Source of the DNA: Ruminococcaceae bacterium UBA1213
Lineage (GTDB): Bacteria > Bacillota > Clostridia > Oscillospirales > Acutalibacteraceae
DNA length: 10,207 nt
Direction: 5' to 3'
NCBI GenBank assembly: GCA_002309275.1
Contig: DBXL01000097.1
Location: forward strand, 1-10,207
The position numbers were made by a program, and so were the translations under genes. The stretch's first letter is position 1. Every line of letters begins with the position of its first letter. Positions 5,524-10,207 of the stretch are shown one piece after another. The notes beneath the pieces are model-generated. The model was not told the origin of the DNA. It saw only the letters and a program-made list of their open reading frames with translations, and did no database searches.

Positions 5524-6699
5524 ATGAGAGAAGGTATATTTACACCCATAGGGGAATATTTCAGAAAAACCGATAAACTATTCTGGCTGCTCACAATAGC
5601 CCTGTCGGTGCTGGGGTGCATTCTGATAGCAAGTCAACAGAGGGCTGACAGCGTGGACTTCCTCAAAACACAGATAATTGCAGTGATTATGGGAGTGGTC
5701 TGTGCAGGGGCTGTATCGGTGATTAATTATAATTACATGGGAAAGTATTGGTATATTGCAGGCGGAGCAGCAGTGATTCTGATGACGGCTGTATTTTTCA
5801 TAGGAATGAGAGTCAGCGGTACAGATGATACAGGCTGGATAAGACTGCCGTTTGGAGTGACGTTTCAGCCGTCGGAATTTGTGAAAATATGCTTTATAGT
5901 GACGTTTTCAAAACATCTGGCATATCTGGCGGAAAAAAATTGGCTGCACAGTTTTTTGGGAGTGCTGACACTTTTATTTCACGGTGCAGTGCCTGTTGTG
6001 ATGATACACTTTCAGGGAGATGACGGTGCAGCCCTTGTATTTGCACTGATGTTTACAGTGATGACGTTTGCGGCAGGCGTACAGATAAGATATTTTATTC
6101 TGGCATTGATAGGAATGGTATGTGCAGTGCCGTTTTTCTGGACAAGTATTCTGAACAGTGAACAGAAAAATCGTTTTGCCGTGCTTTTCAGCAGTGATGA
6201 TGATATGTTCAGGACATACGGCTGGCAGCAGTATCAGGGAAAAGTGTCCATTGCTTCGGGCGGACTGTTTGGGAAAGGCTTGTTCAACGGACCGAGAGTG
6301 GCAAGGGATATAGTACCGTATCAGGAAAATGACTTTATTTTTACGGTTGCGGGAGAGGAACTGGGATTTATAGGCTGTACAGTGATACTTTTACTGTTTG
6401 CGGCAATGCTTTTCAGGGTACTGAAAAACTCTGCACGTTCCGGAAATGCACTGGGAAAGAATATATGCACAGGATTTTTTGCACTGATAAGCATACAGGT
6501 ACTTGTCAATTTGGGAATGGTACTGGGAATACTGCCCGTTGTAGGCATCACTTTGCCGTTTCTGAGTTCGGGCGGTTCATCTGTGGTATGCCTGTATCTG
6601 GGAGTGGGACTTGTGCAGAGTGTCTATATGCATCCAACTTATGAAGAAAAATTGTCTTTAAAGCTCAAAGCTAAAAAATATAACAAAGTTTTTGTGTAA
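5524..6699 (+). CDS. SEDS-family peptidoglycan glycosyltransferase (RodA/FtsW type)
   Basis: 391 residues with about ten hydrophobic segments, the size and layout of SEDS proteins. These polymerise lipid II into glycan strands in the membrane, together with a class B penicillin-binding protein. Motifs in order: GWIRL (104-108, with W105), FQPSEFVKI (114-122), QGDDGAA (164-170, normally QPDLGTA), YGWQQYQGKVSIASGGLFGKG (232-252), and NDFIFTVAGEELG (269-281). D270 in the last corresponds to the essential Asp of RodA. LPFLSSGGSS (344-353) is the C-terminal signature. Start 5524 is preferred because AAAGGA (5511-5516) is 7 nt upstream; an ATG at 5518 is only 1 nt from it. No class B PBP, mreBCD or division genes are beside it, so context does not decide between elongation (RodA), division (FtsW) and sporulation (SpoVE) roles. 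It appears to be a single-gene unit with its own promoter. Confidence 0.92.
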   Translation: MREGIFTPIGEYFRKTDKLFWLLTIALSVLGCILIASQQRADSVDFLKTQIIAVIMGVVCAGAVSVINYNYMGKYWYIAGGAAVILMTAVFFIGMRVSGTDDTGWIRLPFGVTFQPSEFVKICFIVTFSKHLAYLAEKNWLHSFLGVLTLLFHGAVPVVMIHFQGDDGAALVFALMFTVMTFAAGVQIRYFILALIGMVCAVPFFWTSILNSEQKNRFAVLFSSDDDMFRTYGWQQYQGKVSIASGGLFGKGLFNGPRVARDIVPYQENDFIFTVAGEELGFIGCTVILLLFAAMLFRVLKNSARSGNALGKNICTGFFALISIQVLVNLGMVLGILPVVGITLPFLSSGGSSVVCLYLGVGLVQSVYMHPTYEEKLSLKLKAKKYNKVFV

Positions 6700-6727
6700 T
6701 CAGCACGAAAATTTTATAAAAAAACTG

Positions 6728-6756
6728 TTGACATAAACAAATTTTTCTTTTATTAT
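6728..6756 (+). promoter_or_regulatory. Strong promoter for the CNNM/CBS protein gene
   Basis: Perfect TTGACA (6728-6733), a 17-nt spacer and TATTAT (6751-6756, one mismatch from TATAAT). Predicted start is near 6763, giving a leader of about 35 nt with AGGAG at 6781-6785. It shows that this gene is transcribed separately from the SEDS gene that ends at 6699. Confidence 0.8.
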
Positions 6757-6797
6757 GTATCTTGTAAACTGAAACAAAAAAGGAGACGTGTTTTTTA

Positions 6798-8150
6798 ATG
6801 TCAGCAGATGCCGACAGTTTCAAATTTTTCTTTACGTCAGCCGGTGCGGTCACGGCAACGGCAATCGTTTTATTTTGTACAGTGATGAGTTTTTTTTATT
6901 CGCTTTTGGAGTATTCCGCAAGATTTTCGGGTGACCTCAAGCATTCAAGTGAAGAAGATGAAACGAAGCTTCAAAAGGCACTCAGAATACTTGAAGATTC
7001 AGAAAAATATCAGGACAGGGCACAAACGGGATTTTTGATCAATTTTGCCCTTGTGATGGTATTTTCAAGTGTGGGATATATTCCGTTTGCAAAAGTGCTT
7101 TTTTCGGGGGCAGGTGACGTATGTTCGGATATTATCGCTTTTGCGGCAGTCATAGCGGTAACATTGATTCTGTCGGCACTGTTTGGCAGATTTTTACCCA
7201 AAAGGCTTGCATTTCTTGATGCTGAAAATATCCTTGCAAAGTATTCTGCGTTTTTTATAGTAATTTCTGCATTGGAAGTGCCTGTGACTTTGATATGTTC
7301 TGCGGTTTCGGGGGGAATTGCAAAGATATTCAGTCACGGTTCGGGCGGGGATACCAAAAACAAGACAGAAGAAAAAATACTCATGATGGTAGATGAGGGC
7401 GAGGAAAACGGAATTATTGAGGAAAATACAAAAAGCATGATAGAGAATGTATTTGACTTTGATGATACGACCGTAGGCGAAATCATGACACACCGAAAAG
7501 ATATTGTTGCAGTGGAGGACAATGCCAAGATAACGGAAGTTACAAAGACTGCAATTAAAAGCGGCTGTTCCAGAATCCCTGTGTATCACGGTGATATTGA
7601 TAATATAGTAGGAATCATCTATGTGAAAGACCTGCTGAAATATGTCAGTACAAATGCACCGTCACAGACTGTCGGAAGTGATATTATCAGAAAAGCCGTA
7701 TTTGTGCCGGAGTCGAAAAGGTGCAGTGAAATGTTCGAGTACATGACGAAGCATAAAACACAAATTGCTGTCGTTGTAGATGAATTCGGCGGAACAGGCG
7801 GCATTATCACTATGGAGGATTTGATAGAGTCCATTCTTGGAAATATTCAGGATGAATATGACAATGAAGAGGAAGATATAAAAAAGCTTGCCGAAAACAG
7901 CTTTAAAGTAGATGGCGCAACGCCTCTTGATGAAATAGGGGAGCTTACGGGAATCGACTTTGAAGACGAAAATGATGATACCATTGCAGGAATCATGCTT
8001 GACAGGCTGGGATATATCCCCAAAAACAGCGAACATCCCTCAATAGAGATAGAAAACACAAGATTTACCGTTCTGGAAGTCGAGAACAGAAGAATATCCA
8101 AAATTCTTGTTGTAAAGAAAAAACCTGCGAGTGAAGAAGTCCATGCCTGA
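6798..8150 (+). CDS. CNNM/CBS/CorC_HlyC 'hemolysin family' membrane protein
   Basis: 450 residues in the standard order. A CNNM transmembrane domain has hydrophobic segments near 14-38, 79-102, 111-134 and 148-178. A paired CBS module follows: about 226-285, opening VGEIMTHRKDIVAVE, and about 293-350 with VVVDEFGGTGGIITMEDLIE. The C-terminal CorC_HlyC domain lies at about 365-440. Relatives (CorB/CorC, human CNNM) act in Mg2+ transport or its control, with the CBS pair binding adenine nucleotides; the 'hemolysin' label is historical. ATG 6798 is the only start that fits: AGGAG lies 12 nt upstream, a longish spacing, and no in-frame start codon lies between. Oddity: the usual G-E-x-x-P-K motif after the third segment reads GRFLPK (130-135), with Arg instead of Glu. 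No SEDS or VanW functional link is known; the gene has its own promoter. Family is certain; ion is inferred. Confidence 0.93.
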   Translation: MSADADSFKFFFTSAGAVTATAIVLFCTVMSFFYSLLEYSARFSGDLKHSSEEDETKLQKALRILEDSEKYQDRAQTGFLINFALVMVFSSVGYIPFAKVLFSGAGDVCSDIIAFAAVIAVTLILSALFGRFLPKRLAFLDAENILAKYSAFFIVISALEVPVTLICSAVSGGIAKIFSHGSGGDTKNKTEEKILMMVDEGEENGIIEENTKSMIENVFDFDDTTVGEIMTHRKDIVAVEDNAKITEVTKTAIKSGCSRIPVYHGDIDNIVGIIYVKDLLKYVSTNAPSQTVGSDIIRKAVFVPESKRCSEMFEYMTKHKTQIAVVVDEFGGTGGIITMEDLIESILGNIQDEYDNEEEDIKKLAENSFKVDGATPLDEIGELTGIDFEDENDDTIAGIMLDRLGYIPKNSEHPSIEIENTRFTVLEVENRRISKILVVKKKPASEEVHA

Positions 8151-8229
8151 AAAAAAGCCTACAAAATATTCATTTAAATGGATATATCTTTGGAAGTTTT
8201 TTTATCGAAAGCGGGCTTTACTTTTCAGG
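8146..8229. repeat. Imperfect long-range inverted repeat spanning the CNNM stop codon
   Basis: CCTGAAAA (8146-8153) followed by AAAGCC (8154-8159) is complementary to GGCTTT (8214-8219) and TTTTCAGG (8222-8229), with only a 2-nt bulge. This gives 14 bp around a 54-nt loop. Inside, 8166-8185 is a second palindrome centred on CATTTAAATG. No proper U-run follows, so a classical terminator is not supported, and no other terminator is visible after the CNNM gene. Confidence 0.4.
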
Positions 8230-8246
8230 GGATTTTGTTGTATGAT
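8217..8246 (+). promoter_or_regulatory. Weak candidate promoter for the VanW-domain gene
   Basis: TTTACT (8217-8222), an 18-nt spacer and TATGAT (8241-8246; 5 of 6 to consensus). A start near 8253 would leave a leader of about 45 nt with CGGAGGT at 8284-8290. The -35 is poor and overlaps the right arm of the inverted repeat, so this is tentative; read-through from the CNNM gene is possible. Confidence 0.35.
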
Positions 8247-8297
8247 TGTATTGCGGGAAAGGAAATTTTTTTGCTGATTGAAACGGAGGTTTTACAA

Positions 8298-10207
8298 ATG
8301 GCAGAAGAAAAGGAAAATGTTACTGAAACAAAGACAGAGGAAACTCAAATAAAGACAGAGGAAGCTGTCAGCGAAACAAAGCCGGAAGTGAAAGCAGAGG
8401 AAAATGCACCTGTTTTTGCAGAAAATGATGGTGACGGAAAAGAAGAAGTTGTATTTGCACCCATTGATACACCGTCAAGAAAGCCTGTCGGACAGGCTGA
8501 AACGAAACGCAAATTTCCTGTTATACCTGTAGTCACTGCTGCGGCAGTGGTATGCATAGGGGTATCTGCGGCAATTATACTGATGTCAAAAGGAAATGAC
8601 AATGCTCCTGTGAATGCCGATATGAGCGTGAGCATTTCAGCAGAGAGTTCAGCTAATAATGCCGGGGACGTGCAGCCTGTAAGTATTTCGGCTGAAAGTT
8701 CCGTTAGTGATGCCCAGGATGTACAATCTGTGAGCATTGTTTCTAATGAGGAAGATAAAAAAGAACAGCCTGCTGTTTCCGAGCAGCATATTGAAATCAG
8801 TGAAATTGATACATCAAGCATTGTGTTCGGTGACAATGTGACAGTAGAGGGAATCTCTCTGAAGGGAAAAACTCTTGCACAGGCTTATGACGCTATGCAG
8901 GATACCTTGAGGGCACTCAGGGAAAAAGTGAATATCAAAGTTGACTGTGACGGAAAGAGTGTCACTCTTACACAAGATGATTTTGAGTATGATACGGATA
9001 TTGCCAACGTGCTGATACAGGCTTATCATTTCAGCAGGGGAGAACTTTCACAGCCCAATGTTGCAACGACTATGAATAACGGTGTGACAAATTTTAAAAT
9101 CATGTCTGCACTTGATAAAAAGTCTGTAGGCACGGCTGTTAAAAAAGCCGCAGATGAATTTGATATACTGCCGGTCAATGCAAGCGTTGAAAAATTCGAG
9201 CCTGATAAAGTCGAGAAATTTACTTATAAAGACGGCAAAAACGGTTTTATGATAGACCAGAAAGAGCTTTCTGACAAGATAAGCAATATACTTGGTCAGG
9301 TCACAAAAGAGGGCAGTCTGAAAATAGAGAAAAAGGAAACACCTTTTGAAATAACCCTGCCTATATTGAAGGCAAATACAAAGCTGATTGCATCAACTTA
9401 TACAACAGCGGCAAATGTATGGGCATCCAACTATAACATGGGACTTGCTATCAAGAGTGCCAGCGGTACGATTGTAAAGCCCGGTGAAACTTTCTCTTTC
9501 AATAAGATGACAGGTGATACAACTAACGGTGCATTGGGATATATACCATCAACTGCCATTGTAAAGGGTGAATATGTACAGTCATACGGCGGCGGCATAT
9601 GTCAGGCTTCTACGACTTTGTATCTGTGTGCATTGAGGGCAGACATGGAGCCTGTTGAAAGATGGGCTCATGCGTATCCGTCAGTGTACGCCGACAGGGG
9701 ACTTGATGCCACTGTTGACTACGGCAACCTTGATATGAAATTTAAAAATACAAAGGATTACCCGATATATATCGCAACGTATGTATATGATTATGACTAT
9801 GACGGTTTGAATGAACTGCTTGTAGAAATGTATGGACCTCTTTCAACAGAGTATGATGAAATCGTACCTGTGGGCTGGATTAGCTGGGCAGGCTATGACG
9901 GATACTACGGCAAGGGAGCAAAAGTCTATTTCAAGAACGGCAAGGAAATTAAAAGAGAATATACTCCCGGCGGTTCATACGACTACAAATATGATACTTA
10001 CAGTTCCGCATTGGCAAGAATACCCGCCAATCCTGATTTTGGTCCCACAGACGTGAAGCCTACAATGAAACCGCCTGCTGTATTCTCACCGAATGGCTGT
10101 GGAAGCAATGCTCCTGTTGAGTATGGCAAGGCAGCGGAATATCTTGAAAAGGCTAAAAATACCAAAACTGAGAAAAAGCCTGAACAGCAGTCATCACAGG
10201 CACAATC
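8298..10207 (+). CDS. VanW-domain, membrane-anchored cell-envelope protein (3' truncated by window)
   Basis: Open from ATG 8298 (CGGAGGT 7 nt upstream) to the window end: 636 residues with no stop. Layout: an acidic, Lys/Glu-rich cytosolic part (1-72), one membrane span (73-96), and a Ser-rich linker with tandem repeats (111-157). A PG_binding_4-type region runs from V181 (VTVEGISLKGKTLAQAYDAM) to about 355, and the VanW domain covers about 362-512. The VanW core is clear: GETFSFNKMTG, the GGGICQASTTLY motif with C435, ERWAHAYPSVYADRGLDATV, and the KFKNTKDYPIYI segment. A C-terminal region follows with KVYFKNGKEIKREY, reminiscent of the G5-like ends of relatives, and then a Pro/Ser/Gln-rich tail. 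VanW was named from vanB-type vancomycin clusters, but such multidomain forms are common in clostridia without resistance; no vanR/S/H/A-type genes are here. The likely place of action is outside the membrane at peptidoglycan. Biochemical role is unknown. Confidence 0.92.
   Translation, partial: MAEEKENVTETKTEETQIKTEEAVSETKPEVKAEENAPVFAENDGDGKEEVVFAPIDTPSRKPVGQAETKRKFPVIPVVTAAAVVCIGVSAAIILMSKGNDNAPVNADMSVSISAESSANNAGDVQPVSISAESSVSDAQDVQSVSIVSNEEDKKEQPAVSEQHIEISEIDTSSIVFGDNVTVEGISLKGKTLAQAYDAMQDTLRALREKVNIKVDCDGKSVTLTQDDFEYDTDIANVLIQAYHFSRGELSQPNVATTMNNGVTNFKIMSALDKKSVGTAVKKAADEFDILPVNASVEKFEPDKVEKFTYKDGKNGFMIDQKELSDKISNILGQVTKEGSLKIEKKETPFEITLPILKANTKLIASTYTTAANVWASNYNMGLAIKSASGTIVKPGETFSFNKMTGDTTNGALGYIPSTAIVKGEYVQSYGGGICQASTTLYLCALRADMEPVERWAHAYPSVYADRGLDATVDYGNLDMKFKNTKDYPIYIATYVYDYDYDGLNELLVEMYGPLSTEYDEIVPVGWISWAGYDGYYGKGAKVYFKNGKEIKREYTPGGSYDYKYDTYSSALARIPANPDFGPTDVKPTMKPPAVFSPNGCGSNAPVEYGKAAEYLEKAKNTKTEKKPEQQSSQAQ
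8330..8363 (+). repeat. Short direct repeat in the VanW-protein N-terminus
   Basis: AAAGACAGAGGAA occurs at 8330-8342 and again at 8351-8363, a 21-bp period encoding a repeated KTEE-type unit in the acidic cytosolic region. Probably simple low-complexity coding sequence. Confidence 0.7.
8628..8771 (+). repeat. Coding tandem repeat in the VanW-protein linker
   Basis: Two copies of a 17-residue unit, VSISAESSANNAGDVQP (111-127; 8628-8678) and VSISAESSVSDAQDVQS (128-144; 8679-8729), are followed by a decayed third beginning VSIVSNEED (8730 onward). The period is 51 bp. The unit is Ser/Ala/Asp-rich and probably disordered, sitting just outside the membrane span as a spacer. Confidence 0.8.

Noticed and set aside
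6700..6727. Terminator after the SEDS gene
   Set aside because: Only an AAAATTTT palindrome and A-run are present; no stable stem followed by a T-run.
8345..8836. Ser/Thr-rich 163-residue frame on the - strand
   Set aside because: It is the mirror of the Glu/Lys/Ala-rich N-terminus and linker of the VanW-domain gene, with no start signals.
9832..10056. Small + frame inside the VanW gene
   Set aside because: Alternative frame within a continuous, motif-bearing coding region; no ribosome binding site or recognisable product.
8298..10207. Glycopeptide-resistance gene, from the VanW name
   Set aside because: No vanR/S/Y/H/B/X-type neighbours are present, and multidomain VanW proteins with PG_binding_4 regions are common in susceptible clostridia.

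Overview
The window is a gene-dense piece of a moderately low-GC Gram-positive chromosome. It has strong purine-rich Shine-Dalgarno sites, AT-rich TTGACA/TATAAT-type promoters, a rho-independent terminator, SEDS and VanW-type envelope proteins, and an unusual CPMC-tailed phosphoribosyltransferase-like protein. This fits a gut or rumen Clostridia member, most plausibly Oscillospiraceae (Ruminococcus-like). That assignment is inferred from gene types and style, not from a marker gene. I see no rRNA, tRNA, CRISPR, IS element or phage genes.

Left part (1-4332, + strand): a tight run of four genes. They are the 3' end of an HI0933/BaiN-type flavoprotein, a second and different flavoprotein (COG2509 type), thymidylate kinase (tmk), and O-acetylhomoserine sulfhydrylase (metY). 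Gaps are 8, 28 and 2 nt, so they are probably one operon whose promoter lies outside the window. No terminator is visible after metY.

Middle (4333-5523): a 60-residue RelB/DinJ-type ribbon-helix-helix antitoxin with its own extended -10 promoter, overlapped by a near-perfect dyad, and no toxin gene beside it. A 17-bp-stem terminator follows, placed to serve both converging transcripts. The next gene, on the - strand, encodes a PyrE-like phosphoribosyltransferase whose PRPP motif lacks its acidic residues. The 215-bp divergent spacer after it carries promoters in both directions and two interleaved inverted repeats.

Right part (5524-10207, + strand): three membrane or envelope genes that appear to be transcribed separately. 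They are a SEDS glycosyltransferase (RodA/FtsW type), a CNNM/CBS/CorC 'hemolysin-family' transporter-like protein, and a VanW-domain membrane-anchored protein cut by the window end. SEDS and VanW both point to the cell wall; the CNNM protein suggests divalent-cation (Mg2+) handling.

Most of the window is ordinary housekeeping content. The items most worth a second look are the degenerate PRPP site in the - strand gene, the toxin-less antitoxin with its operator-like dyad, and the interleaved repeats in the divergent spacer.
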